Assembly (NCBI RefSeq): GCF_032108445.1
Contig: NZ_CP134876.1
Span: forward strand, 5,394,001-5,458,000
DNA from: Micromonospora halotolerans
Lineage (GTDB): Bacteria > Actinomycetota > Actinomycetes > Mycobacteriales > Micromonosporaceae
Reading direction: 5' to 3'
Length of the DNA: 64,000 bases
A program made the translations under genes and the position numbers. Positions within the stretch are counted from its first letter, which is position 1; each line of letters starts with the position of its first letter. Below are positions 55,420 through 63,473 of this stretch, piece after piece. The notes under the pieces are model-generated. The model was not told the origin of the DNA. It saw nothing but the letters and a program-made list of their open reading frames with translations, and searched no databases.

Positions 55420-56175
55420 TCAGGCCTTCGGTCCGCCGGCCACGTACAGCACCTGGCCCGACACGAAGCCGGCCGCCTCGCTCACGAAGAAGGACACGGC
55501 GTGCGCGATGTCCTCCGGCGTGCCGGTGCGGGCGACCGGGATCTGCGCCGCGGCGGCCTGCTTGAACTCCTCGAACGGCACGCCGAGCCGGGCCGCGGTG
55601 GCGGCGGTCATCTCGGTCTCGATGAAACCCGGGGCGATCGCGTTCGCCGTCACCCCGAACTTCCCGAGTTCGAGGGCGAGGGTCTTCGTGAAGCCCTGCA
55701 GCCCCGCCTTCGCGGCCGCGTAGTTGGCCTGACCCCGGTTGCCCAGGGCGGAGGTGCTGGACAGGTTGACGATCCGCCCCCAACCGGCACCGGTCATGTG
55801 GGCCTGCACGGCGCGGGTCATGAGGAACGAGCCCCGCAGGTGCACGTTCACCACCGCGTCCCAGTCGTCGGTGGTCATCTTGAACAGCAGGTTGTCCCGG
55901 GTGATGCCGGCGTTGTTGACCAGGATCGTGGGCTCGCCCAGCTCCCCGGCGATCCGGTCCACGGCCGCCCGCACCGCCTCCTCGTCGGCGACGTCGGCGC
56001 CGACGGCCAGGGCCCGGCCGCCCGCGGTCCGGATCTCGTCGGCGACCGGCTCGGCGGCCGCCTCGTCCAGGTCGACGACGGCGACGGCGATGCCGTCGCG
56101 GGCCAGTCGCCTAGCGACGCCGGCCCCGATGCCGCGGGCCGCTCCGGTGACGACGGCGGTGCGGGTGATGGTCAT
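55420..56175 (-). CDS. 3-oxoacyl-ACP/CoA reductase-type SDR (FabG-like)
   Basis: A 251-residue SDR with TGAARGIG, VNNAGITRDNLLFKM (a FabG hallmark), catalytic Ser in NLSSTSALGNRGQ, and YAAAKAGLQGFTK. It should interconvert 3-hydroxyacyl and 3-oxoacyl thioesters with NAD(P)(H), fitting the oxidation step after MaoC. ATG 56175 has GAGGAG 9 nt upstream. A 52-nt gap separates it from the quinone oxidoreductase gene. Confidence 0.92.
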   Translation of the reverse strand: MTITRTAVVTGAARGIGAGVARRLARDGIAVAVVDLDEAAAEPVADEIRTAGGRALAVGADVADEEAVRAAVDRIAGELGEPTILVNNAGITRDNLLFKMTTDDWDAVVNVHLRGSFLMTRAVQAHMTGAGWGRIVNLSSTSALGNRGQANYAAAKAGLQGFTKTLALELGKFGVTANAIAPGFIETEMTAATAARLGVPFEEFKQAAAAQIPVARTGTPEDIAHAVSFFVSEAAGFVSGQVLYVAGGPKA

Positions 56176-56227
56176 GGCGGTCAACTCCTCGCTGGGTACG
56201 GACGGGACAGGTCGGCGCCGGGAACGG

Positions 56228-57211
56228 TCACGGGACGTACACCACCCGGCCGACGGTGGAGCCGTCGGCCAGCCGCTGCACCCCGTCGGCCACCTCGCCG
56301 AGCGGGAGGCGCTCGCTGACCAGGGGCCGTACGGCGCCCTGGGCGGCCAGCGCGGTGAGGGCACGGTGGCACTCGACGACGGCGGCCGGATCGTGGCGCT
56401 GGTAGAGACCCCAGTGCAGGCCGACGATCGAGTAGTTCTTCACCAGGGCGTGGTTGAGCGCGGCGGACTGGATCCGGCCACCGGCGAAGCCGACCACGAG
56501 GATCCGGCCCTCGAAGGCGACACACTTCGTCGAACGCTGGTAGGTGTCCCCGCCGACCGGGTCGTAGACGACGTCGGCGCCCCGGCCGCCGGTCTCGGCC
56601 TTGACCACCTCGACGAAGTCCTCGGCGCGCCGGTCCACCACCACGTCGGCGCCGAGGGCGCGGGCCACCTCCGCCTTCTCCGGGCCGCCCACCACCCCGA
56701 TGACGCGGGCGCCGGCGGCCTTGCCGAGCTGGACCGCCGCGCTGCCGACGCCGCCGGCCGCGGCGTGCACCAGCAGCGTCTCGCCGGCGCGCAGCCCGGC
56801 CCGCCGGTGCAGGCCGAACCAGCCGGTCTGGTAGCCGATGTAGAGGGCCGCCGCCTCGGCGTCGTCGAGCGCCGCCGGCGCGGGGAACGTGCTCGCGGCC
56901 TCCAGCAGCGCGTACTCGGCGAACCCGCCGTGCGGCAGCGTCGCGCCGCCGAGCACCCGGTCGCCGACGGCGAACCCGGCCACCCCGGCGCCGAGGGCGA
57001 CGACCTCGCCGCACAGCTCGACCCCCGGGGTGAACGGCAGTTCCGGCTTGACCTGGTATTCACCGCGGCACATCAGGACGTCGGGGAAGTTCGCCGGGCT
57101 GGCCAGCACCCGGACCACGAGCTGCCCCGGGCCCGGCGCCGGGTCCGCCACGTCGACGAGCCGCAGCACGTCGACCGGCTCGCCGAGCGCGGTCACCTGC
57201 CATGCCTTCAT
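56228..57211 (-). CDS. NADPH:quinone oxidoreductase-type MDR protein
   Basis: A 327-residue zinc-free medium-chain reductase: MKAWQVTALGEPVDVLRL, PFTPGVELCGEVVALG, LLVHAAAGGVGSAAVQLG (NADPH-binding) and LGADVVVDRRAEDF. Relatives reduce quinones or enoyl groups. In this operon it may act on an enoyl-CoA. ATG 57211 overlaps the upstream SDR stop (ATGA). Confidence 0.88.
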   Translation of the reverse strand: MKAWQVTALGEPVDVLRLVDVADPAPGPGQLVVRVLASPANFPDVLMCRGEYQVKPELPFTPGVELCGEVVALGAGVAGFAVGDRVLGGATLPHGGFAEYALLEAASTFPAPAALDDAEAAALYIGYQTGWFGLHRRAGLRAGETLLVHAAAGGVGSAAVQLGKAAGARVIGVVGGPEKAEVARALGADVVVDRRAEDFVEVVKAETGGRGADVVYDPVGGDTYQRSTKCVAFEGRILVVGFAGGRIQSAALNHALVKNYSIVGLHWGLYQRHDPAAVVECHRALTALAAQGAVRPLVSERLPLGEVADGVQRLADGSTVGRVVYVP

Positions 57212-57990
57212 CGGAGGCCTCCCTGGTCCTCGATCTGCCGCTGGAGCTTGTTCATCCCGTCGAGCCAGCGGTCGGTGTCGGTGGCCCGGTGCCGGTAGTA
57301 GTCGGCCACCCGGGGGTGCGGCAGGACCAGGAACCGGTCGTCGTGCAGGGCCTGCCACGTCGCCTCGGCCACGTCCTCGGGGGTGAGCGCGCCGTCGCGG
57401 CTGATCAGGTCCCGCAGCGGTCCGCTGTTGTCGAGCATCCGGGTCCGTACGCCCTGGGGGCAGATGGCCTGCACCACGACCCCGCGATGCCGGTAGGTCG
57501 CCGACAGCCACTCGGCGAAGGCGACGCAGGCGTGCTTGCTGACCGCGTACGCCGGGTTTCCGAGCGTCGTGAGCAGGCCGGCCGCGGAGGCGGTCACCAC
57601 GAAGCGGCCCGCGCCGCGCTCGACCCAGCCGGGGATCAGCAGTCGCGCGGCGCGTACGTGCGCCATGACGTTCACCTCGTGGCTCGCCGCCCACTCGGCC
57701 TCGGCGGCGTCCAGCCCGCGCCCGCGGTCGATCCCGGCGTTGCCGAACCATGCGTCGATGTGGCCCAGGTGGCCCCGGGCGGTCTCGACCAGCGCGGCGA
57801 CGCCCTGCTCCCCGGCGGCGTCGCCGGGAGCCGCGAAGCCGCCGATCGCCTCGGCCACCCGCAGGGCCGCATCGGCGTCGAGGTCGTTGACCACGACCCG
57901 CGCGCCCCCGGCGGCGAGCCGGGCGGCCAGCGCGCGGCCGATGCCGTGCCCGGCGCCGGTGACGACGACGCCCCGGTCCCGCACCGGCAT
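57208..57990 (-). CDS. SDR family oxidoreductase
   Basis: A 260-residue SDR with TGAGHGIGRALAARLAAG, the NAG motif in WFGNAGIDRGRGL, catalytic Ser in VVTASAAGLL and YAVSKHACVAFAEW. It differs clearly from the flanking SDRs and has an extended C-terminus ending in a basic helix (WLDGMNKLQRQIEDQ). Likely substrate is a hydroxyacyl or alcohol intermediate. It starts within the TGATG junction with the next SDR and overlaps the MDR gene. Confidence 0.88.
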   Translation of the reverse strand: MPVRDRGVVVTGAGHGIGRALAARLAAGGARVVVNDLDADAALRVAEAIGGFAAPGDAAGEQGVAALVETARGHLGHIDAWFGNAGIDRGRGLDAAEAEWAASHEVNVMAHVRAARLLIPGWVERGAGRFVVTASAAGLLTTLGNPAYAVSKHACVAFAEWLSATYRHRGVVVQAICPQGVRTRMLDNSGPLRDLISRDGALTPEDVAEATWQALHDDRFLVLPHPRVADYYRHRATDTDRWLDGMNKLQRQIEDQGGLR

Positions 57991-58754
57991 CAGACACCTC
58001 CGGTGAGGGTGAGGCCGCCGTCGACGACGAGCAGCTGGCCGGTGATCCAGGCGGCGTCCTCGGACAGCAGGAACGCGACGGCGCCGCCGACGTCGGTGGG
58101 GACGCCGAGCCGCCGGAGCGGGTACGCGGCCGCCACCTCCTCCTCGCGACCCTCGTAGAGGGCCGTGGCGAACCGCGTCTTCACCACGGCCGGGGCGACC
58201 GCGTTCACCCGGATGTCCGGGCCCAGCTCGACGGCGAGCTGCTGGGTGAGGTGGGTGAGCATCGCCTTGCTGGCGCCGTAGAAGCCGATGCCGGCAGCCG
58301 GCCGGACGCCGGCCACCGAGGAGACGTTGACGACCGCGCCGCCGTGCTCGCCCATCCACGCCCGGTGGACCTGCTGCACCCAGGACAGCGCGGCGAGGCA
58401 GTTCACCTCGAAGACCTTGCGGGCGGCGGCCAGGTCCAGGTCGACCAGCGGCCCGTACGCCGGGTTGATGCCGGTGTTGTTGACCAGGAGGTCCGCGCCG
58501 CCGAAGGCGTCGACCGCCCGGGCCACCACCTCGGCCTGGTGGTCGGGATCGTCGGCGTGGCCGGCGACGCCGACCGCCTGCCCGGCGCCCAGCCGGGCGA
58601 CGGCCTCGTCCAACGCCGCCTGCTTGCGGCCCGTGATCACCACCCGGGCGCCCTCGGCGACCAACCGCTCGGCGACGGCCAGGCCGATGCCGCGGCTGGC
58701 ACCGGTGACGATCGCCGTGCGGCCGGCGAATCTGCTCGACGGGGCCTCCGACAC
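57990..58754 (-). CDS. SDR family oxidoreductase, first gene of the TetR-controlled operon
   Basis: A 254-residue SDR: TAIVTGASRGIGLAVAERL, LLVNNTGINPAYGPL, VVNVSSVAGVRP with catalytic Ser, and FYGASKAMLTHLTQQ. The GTG at 58754 is preferred because GGAGGAG then lies 6 nt upstream; the frame's first GTG (58760) would abut that ribosome site. The promoter region holds a TetR-type palindrome. It is the promoter-proximal gene of a seven-gene run with overlapping or nearly overlapping starts. Confidence 0.9.
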   Translation of the reverse strand: MSEAPSSRFAGRTAIVTGASRGIGLAVAERLVAEGARVVITGRKQAALDEAVARLGAGQAVGVAGHADDPDHQAEVVARAVDAFGGADLLVNNTGINPAYGPLVDLDLAAARKVFEVNCLAALSWVQQVHRAWMGEHGGAVVNVSSVAGVRPAAGIGFYGASKAMLTHLTQQLAVELGPDIRVNAVAPAVVKTRFATALYEGREEEVAAAYPLRRLGVPTDVGGAVAFLLSEDAAWITGQLLVVDGGLTLTGGV

Positions 58755-58773
58755 GGCCACCTCCTCCGACTTA

Positions 58774-58789
58774 CTAAGCGCTTGCTTAG
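58774..58789. promoter_or_regulatory. TetR-type operator
   Basis: CTAAGCGCTTGCTTAG has perfect 6-bp arms around GCTT. It sits 20 nt upstream of the catabolic operon start and between the operon and the divergent TetR gene. TAAGCGCTTGCTTA-type sites are common for TetR repressors of acyl-CoA catabolism. Confidence 0.8.
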
Positions 58790-58896
58790 AATGTGTCTGA
58801 GGGAGTGTGCGACAGCCCGACGGGCCTCGTCAACAGGTCCACCCCGGCCGATTTGTGGTATCAATGCCGGCCGAGGCTCAGGAGGGAAGGACGGAC

Positions 58897-59496
58897 GTGG
58901 TGACCGACAGCGCCGAGCAGTCCCGCGCCGACGCGACGCGCGCCCGGCTGCTGGACGCGGCCGTCAGCGCGTTCGCCGAGCGGGGCTTCCACGGCACGAC
59001 CACCCGCGACATCGCGGCGGCGGCCGGGCTGAGCCCCGCCGCGCTCTACGTGCACCACCGGTCCAAGGAGGAGCTGCTCTACCTGATCTCGCGGTCGGGG
59101 CACGAGCACGTGCTGCGGCTGGTGCGGGAGGCGGTCGCCTCGTCCGCCGACCCGGCCACGGCGCTGCGGCGGGTGGTCCACGACTTCGTCGTGACGCACG
59201 CCCGCGACCACACCACCACCCGGGTGGTGAACTACGAGCTGGCGGCGCTCAGCCCCGCGCACCTGGCCGAGATCCGCGAGATCCGCCACCACATCGAGCA
59301 GGCGATCCGGCAGCTCGTGGAGGCGGGCGTCACGGCCGGGGTGTTCGAGACCCCGGACCCCCGGATGGCGGCCGCCGCGCTGCTGTCCCTCGGCGTCGAC
59401 GTGGGCCGGTGGTACCGGGACGGCGGCGACCTGGTGCCCGAGTACATCGCCGCGCGGTACGCCGAGATGGCGCTGCGGATCGTCGGCGCCCGCTGA
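58897..59496 (+). CDS. TetR family transcriptional regulator of the acyl-CoA operon
   Basis: A 199-residue TetR repressor. The HTH is AFAERGFHGTTTRDIAAAAGLSP-like (GFHGTTTRDIAAAAG) followed by LYVHHRSKEELLYLIS; the rest is the helical ligand domain of the TetR_C type. GTG 58897 (or 58900) follows AGGAGG/GGAAGG; ATG 58864 is an in-frame alternative. It probably binds an acyl-CoA intermediate and releases the palindrome at 58774-58789, inducing the divergent operon. Confidence 0.9.
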   Translation: MVTDSAEQSRADATRARLLDAAVSAFAERGFHGTTTRDIAAAAGLSPAALYVHHRSKEELLYLISRSGHEHVLRLVREAVASSADPATALRRVVHDFVVTHARDHTTTRVVNYELAALSPAHLAEIREIRHHIEQAIRQLVEAGVTAGVFETPDPRMAAAALLSLGVDVGRWYRDGGDLVPEYIAARYAEMALRIVGAR

Positions 59497-59502
59497 CCGA
59501 CC

Positions 59503-60318
59503 TCACCAGACGCAGGACCGGGGCAGGAACGCCCAGGCGATGCCGGCCGCGAACCGGTTCCCGCGCCACTTCGCCATGATCCACTGACGGTCCTTGGTGA
59601 CGTAGCGGATGTCGATCTGCGCGCCGGCCGGAGCCGTGCCGAGCGGGTGGACGGCGACGGCCGGCCCCGACCCGTACGCCGCGGCGGCGCCGATGTTGCC
59701 GTACGCGGTGCAGGCCGTGCGGGCGGTGGTGGCCTTGAGCCCGCCGCCCTTGTTCTCGCTCCACACGCCGTACGGGCTGCACAGCGGGTCGACGCCGTTG
59801 GCCGTGCAGAAGACCTGCTCGGAATGCCACCAGCGCAGCTGGTCGGGGGAGCCGTCGGCGTTGCTGGAGCCGCTCACGGTGGGGCCGTTGGCGCAGCTCG
59901 ACGACGAGAATCCGCTGCGCTCGATGGCGAACTTGCGCGTGCCGTAGGCGTAGGCGCACCCGTCGAAGCTGCCGCCGGCGAAGCCCCAGGGCCAGCGGGT
60001 GATGCCCTCGGTGTTGCCGGCGCCGGCGTCGCCGGTGTCGCGGATGTCCATGTGGTCGAAGCTGGACTTGACGGCGCCGTCGGCGAAGACGAAGTCACGG
60101 GCGAACAGGTAGCCGACCATCGGGCCGTTGGCCTTGTAGCTCAGCAGCACCCAGCCCGGGCCCATGCCGGTCTGCGCCCAGGGGTCCTCGGCGGCCGTCT
60201 GCACCCGGTTGACGCCGTATCCCCAGGCGGCGGCGGGGGACGGGGCGACCAGGGCGGTCACTGCCAGGGCGGCGACCAGCGCCGTCACGATCCGGGTCAC
60301 GCCACGCCACCGAGCCAT
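59503..60318 (-). CDS. Secreted protein of unknown function
   Basis: A 271-residue protein with an N-terminal signal peptide (about 1-31, ending SPAAA) and a Gly/Ala/Trp-rich mature part with several Cys (DGCAYAYG, SSSCANG, VFCTANG, PLCSPYG). No catalytic motif or known family is recognised. The C-terminal RYVTKDRQWIMAKWRG suggests a beta-rich fold. ATG 60318 has GAGGAG 5 nt upstream. It converges with TetR at 6 nt and diverges from two other small secreted genes across a palindrome. Confidence 0.7.
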   Translation of the reverse strand: MARWRGVTRIVTALVAALAVTALVAPSPAAAWGYGVNRVQTAAEDPWAQTGMGPGWVLLSYKANGPMVGYLFARDFVFADGAVKSSFDHMDIRDTGDAGAGNTEGITRWPWGFAGGSFDGCAYAYGTRKFAIERSGFSSSSCANGPTVSGSSNADGSPDQLRWWHSEQVFCTANGVDPLCSPYGVWSENKGGGLKATTARTACTAYGNIGAAAAYGSGPAVAVHPLGTAPAGAQIDIRYVTKDRQWIMAKWRGNRFAAGIAWAFLPRSCVW

Positions 60319-60345
60319 CGCCACTCCTCGATCCGGTTTGGCGAA

Positions 60346-60386
60346 AATCTACAGCGTTGTAGCGGGCCGTGGCAATCTGCTACGTT
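60346..60386. promoter_or_regulatory. Divergent promoters sharing palindrome CTACAGCGTTGTAG
   Basis: CTACAGCGTTGTAG (60349-60362) has 5-bp arms. It overlaps the minus-strand -10 TAGATT (60351-60346; -35 TTGCCA 60375-60370, 18-nt spacing) and the plus-strand -35 TTGTAG (60357-60362; -10 TACGTT 60381-60386, 18-nt spacing). One bound protein could control both directions. Confidence 0.5.
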
Positions 60387-60414
60387 GCCCGCACCTCCAA
60401 CGAGGGAGCTGAAT

Positions 60415-60726
60415 ATGCGAATGTCTGCCAAGGTGGCCGCGGCCGTGACGGCGCTGGGCATCGTGCTGGCGGCGCCTCCCGCCGCCCAGGCCTACGTGGT
60501 GCCGCGCCACGCCGTGAACATCTGCCAGAGCGCCAGCTTCTACGACAACTACGACTCGGCCTCGGGCCCCTACGGCCTCAAACGGGTGCTGGAGTACGGC
60601 AACAAGATCGGTCACACACCCGGTGCCCACCCGGTATACAACGGCTGGGCGGCGACGTTCGACTTCGGCCCCAACGACTGGGGCTATATGCGCCTCGAGT
60701 GCATCGGAGGGTACGACTCATGGTGA
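60415..60726 (+). CDS. Small secreted protein of unknown function
   Basis: A 103-residue protein with a signal peptide (about 1-27, ending AAQA) and a short mature chain rich in Tyr, Asn and Trp. Two Cys (HAVNICQS, RLECIGG) could form one disulfide. ATG 60415 follows GAGGGAG; ATG 60421 is an alternative. Its end overlaps the next gene by 7 nt, so the two are co-translated. No family recognised. Confidence 0.65.
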   Translation: MRMSAKVAAAVTALGIVLAAPPAAQAYVVPRHAVNICQSASFYDNYDSASGPYGLKRVLEYGNKIGHTPGAHPVYNGWAATFDFGPNDWGYMRLECIGGYDSW

Positions 60727-61022
60727 CCCCGTCATCCCGGTCCACGCGGTTGGCCCGCGTGGTGGTCGCCACCGCGACGGCCGTCGCGCTGCTGGCGGTG
60801 TCGTCGCCGGCGCTGGCCGCCAACGGCACCATCGGCGTGCGGGAGACCGTGTGCGCCGAGTCGTTGTTCGTCCGCACCGAACCGCTGGGCGCCTGGATGG
60901 GCACCCTGTACGCCGGGCAGACCTTCCAGGTGAAGGGGCCCAGGAGCGGCGGCTACATCTACGGCTTCGCCTACGGCCACGTCAACCGCAACGGCTGGGT
61001 GCAGGACGGCTGGTTCTGCTGA
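60720..61022 (+). CDS. Small secreted SH3-like protein
   Basis: A 100-residue secreted protein. A signal peptide (about 1-33, ending SPALA) is followed by an SH3b-like domain: SLFVRTEPLGAWMGTLYAGQ, FQVKGPRSGGYIYGFAYG and GWVQDGWFC, with two Cys. Bacterial SH3 domains often bind cell-wall peptides. It is expressed with the preceding small secreted gene through a 7-nt overlap and converges with the AidB-like gene at 13 nt. Confidence 0.68.
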   Translation: MVTPSSRSTRLARVVVATATAVALLAVSSPALAANGTIGVRETVCAESLFVRTEPLGAWMGTLYAGQTFQVKGPRSGGYIYGFAYGHVNRNGWVQDGWFC

Positions 61023-61035
61023 CCCGCGGTCCCGG

Positions 61036-62664
61036 TCAGCCCACCTTGGGCGCGGCCCGGGCGATGATCGCGGCGAAGTCGACACCGCTGGGCAGGGTGC
61101 CGAACGCCTGGCCGTGGTCGCCGCCGAGGCGGGAGGCGCAGAAGGCGTCGGCGACGGCCGGGTGGCCGTGCCGCACCAGCAGTGCGCCCTGCAGGACCAG
61201 GGCGAGCCGCTCGACGACCCGGCGGGCCCGCAGTTCGAGCTCGTCGTGGTCGGACAGGTCGGCCTGCACCTGGCGTAGCGCGGCGTCCAGCCGCGGGTCC
61301 GCGCCGGCGGCGGCGGTCACCTCGGCCCGGAACGCCTCCACGACCTCGGGCTCCTTCGCGACCGCGCGCAGCACGTCCAGCGCGGCCACGTTGCCGGAGC
61401 CCTCCCAGATCGAGTTCAGCGGCGACTCGCGGAACAGCCGCGGCATGCCCGACTCCTCGACGTAGCCGTTGCCGCCCAGGCATTCCAGGGCCTCGGCGGC
61501 ATGCGCCGGCCAGCGCTTGCACACCCAGTACTTGCCCACGGCGAGGGCGAGCCGCTTGAAGGCCGTCTCCCCGGCGTCGCCGCGCGCCGACCGGTCGGTG
61601 GCTCCGGCGAGCCGCATCATGAGGACGGTGGCGGCCTCCGACTCGACCGCCAGGTCGGCGAGGACGTTGCGCATGAGCGGCTGGTCGACCAGGTAGCGGC
61701 CGAAGGTCCGCCGGTGGGTGGCGTGGTGGACGGCGGTGATCAGCCCCTGGCGCATCCCGGCCGCCGCGCCGATCACGCAGTCGAGGCGGGTCAGGTTGAC
61801 CATGTCGATGATCGTGCGCACGCCCCGGCCCTCGTCGCCGACGCGCCAGGCGACGGCGTGCTCGTACTCGATCTCCGCCGAGGCGTTGGACCGGTTGCCG
61901 AGCTTGTCCTTGAGGCGCATGAGCCGCATCGGGTTGCGCGTGCCGTCCGGCAGAACGCGCGGGACCAGGAAGCAGGTGAGCCCGCCCGGCGCCTGGGCGA
62001 GGGTGAGGAAGACGTCGCACATCGGCGCCGACGTGAACCACTTGTGCCCGACGAGCCGGTAGGCGCCGTCCGGGTCGGGATGGGCGACGGTGGTGTTGGC
62101 GCGGACGTCCGACCCGCCCTGCTTCTCCGTCATCGACATGCCGGCCAGCAGGCCCCGCTTGGCCAGCGGGGGGCGCAGCCCGAAGTCGTACGCCGTCGCG
62201 GTGAGCAGCGGCTCGTACCGCGCGGCCAGGTCCGGGCTGTGCCGCAGCGCGGGCACGGCCGCGTAGGTCATCGAGATGGGGCAGCCGTGGCCGGCGTCGG
62301 GTCGCCACACGTAGAACTTGGCCGCCCGGGCCACGTGGGCGCCCGGCCGTTCGTCGGCCCACGGCGCGGCGTGCAGGCCGTGGCCGACGGCCGTGCGCAT
62401 CAGCTCGTGCCAGGCCGGGTGGAACTCCACCTCGTCGATCCGGTGGCCGTAGCGGTCGTGGGTGCGCAGCACCGGCGGGTGCTCGTTCGCCAGCCGCCCG
62501 TGCTCGATCGCCGGCGCCGAGCCGCCGAGCCGGCCGAGCTCGTGCACCTCGGCGGCGGCCCAGCCGGCGCCCTCCCGGTCCAGCCCGTCGAGCAGCGCCG
62601 GGTCGTCCGCCGCGTCGTGGTCGGCCAGCGGGGGAACCTGGTTGAACACCTCGTGTGTCGTCAC
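61036..62664 (-). CDS. AidB-like acyl-CoA dehydrogenase
   Basis: A 542-residue acyl-CoA dehydrogenase of the AidB/long type. N-terminal EVFNQVPPLADHD is characteristic of AidB relatives; GMSMTEKQGGSDVRANTT, HKWFTSAPMCDVFLTLAQ, RRTFGRYLVDQPLMRNVLAD and ECLGGNGYVEESGMPRLFRE follow. AidB proteins bind FAD and DNA and protect against alkylation; some relatives are ordinary isovaleryl-CoA dehydrogenases. GTG 62664 overlaps the TetR stop by 4 nt, so the regulator gene is translated first. Confidence 0.86.
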   Translation of the reverse strand: MTTHEVFNQVPPLADHDAADDPALLDGLDREGAGWAAAEVHELGRLGGSAPAIEHGRLANEHPPVLRTHDRYGHRIDEVEFHPAWHELMRTAVGHGLHAAPWADERPGAHVARAAKFYVWRPDAGHGCPISMTYAAVPALRHSPDLAARYEPLLTATAYDFGLRPPLAKRGLLAGMSMTEKQGGSDVRANTTVAHPDPDGAYRLVGHKWFTSAPMCDVFLTLAQAPGGLTCFLVPRVLPDGTRNPMRLMRLKDKLGNRSNASAEIEYEHAVAWRVGDEGRGVRTIIDMVNLTRLDCVIGAAAGMRQGLITAVHHATHRRTFGRYLVDQPLMRNVLADLAVESEAATVLMMRLAGATDRSARGDAGETAFKRLALAVGKYWVCKRWPAHAAEALECLGGNGYVEESGMPRLFRESPLNSIWEGSGNVAALDVLRAVAKEPEVVEAFRAEVTAAAGADPRLDAALRQVQADLSDHDELELRARRVVERLALVLQGALLVRHGHPAVADAFCASRLGGDHGQAFGTLPSGVDFAAIIARAAPKVG

Positions 62665-63260
62665 GGCGATACTCCCAGCGCGCGGTGGATGAACCGGATC
62701 AGGTCGGGGATGGTGCCCGGGCCGGCGACCCCGGCGGCCAGCGGGCCGACCATGGCCTCGGCCAGGGCGCCGACCAGCGCGGTCGCGGTCAACTCGGTGT
62801 CCTGCGCGGGCAGTTCGCCGCTCGCCACGCCCGCCGCCACGTGACCGGCGATCAGGTCGGCGTAGGCGCGGCGGAAGGTGAGCCGCTCGGCGTCGACCGC
62901 CGGGTCGACCGGCTCGGCGAGCAGCGCGTACGCCAGCCGGGGGGACTGCAGGGCGCGGCCGGCGAACGTCTCGACGACGGCCGACATCCGCGCGGCGACG
63001 GTGGCCCGCTGCGCCGCGGCGCGCGCCACGGCGTCCACCTCCCGCTGGGAGGCGGTGCGGAACACCTCGGCGAAGAGGTCGGCCTTGGTGGGGAAGTGGC
63101 GGTAGACGGTGCCCGTCGCGACGCCGGCCCGCTCGGCGACGGCCGCGACCGAGCAGCCCGCGTAGCCGTGGCCGGCCATGATCTCCAGCGCGGCCGTGAT
63201 GATCCGCTGCCGGGAGGCGCTCAGCCGGGCCTTCACCCGCTCGGTGCTCCGGTACGCCAC
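62661..63260 (-). CDS. TetR family transcriptional regulator, coupled to the AidB-like gene
   Basis: A 199-residue TetR protein: HTH SVAAVAERAGVATGTVYRHF, then LFAEVFRTASQREVDAVARA and an all-helical ligand domain ending in RFIHRALGVSP. It is the first gene of a two-gene operon with the AidB-like gene and is probably autoregulated through the inverted repeat at 63269-63282, just upstream of its start. The inducer is unknown, perhaps an acyl-CoA. Confidence 0.9.
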   Translation of the reverse strand: MAYRSTERVKARLSASRQRIITAALEIMAGHGYAGCSVAAVAERAGVATGTVYRHFPTKADLFAEVFRTASQREVDAVARAAAQRATVAARMSAVVETFAGRALQSPRLAYALLAEPVDPAVDAERLTFRRAYADLIAGHVAAGVASGELPAQDTELTATALVGALAEAMVGPLAAGVAGPGTIPDLIRFIHRALGVSP

Positions 63261-63268
63261 TGAAGAAG

Positions 63269-63282
63269 TGAACCATCATTCA
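63269..63282. promoter_or_regulatory. Probable TetR autoregulatory operator
   Basis: TGAACCATCATTCA has TGAA/TTCA arms and resembles TGAATN4ATTCA-type TetR sites. It starts 8 nt upstream of the TetR ATG. A second inverted repeat CCTTGTGCGCAAGG (63285-63298) lies next to it. Confidence 0.55.
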
Positions 63283-63376
63283 ATCCTTGTGCGCAAGGTC
63301 CGTCCGGTTGCGTCCCGCGTGCCGGGATCAGTCGGCCGAATCGGTCACAGCTTGGGCGCGGTCGCCCGTCATGATC

Positions 63377-63405
63377 TTGGTGTGACTCCACCGATCGGGT
63401 ACCGT
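63377..63405 (+). promoter_or_regulatory. Putative promoter of the family-3 binding-protein gene
   Basis: TTGGTG (63377-63382) and TACCGT (63400-63405) are spaced 17 nt and point toward the lipoprotein gene, leaving a leader of about 60 nt. Confidence 0.45.
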
Positions 63406-63473
63406 CCCCTGTCACACCGTCGTGCACCAGCCCTGGCTGGCTGTCATACCAGGGTCGAACGGAGGGAACTGCC

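Noticed and set aside
63428..63441. CCAGCCCTGGCTGG inverted repeat as an operator of the binding-protein gene
   Set aside because: Five-base GC arms of this kind arise often by chance at this base composition, and the position gives no clear mechanism.
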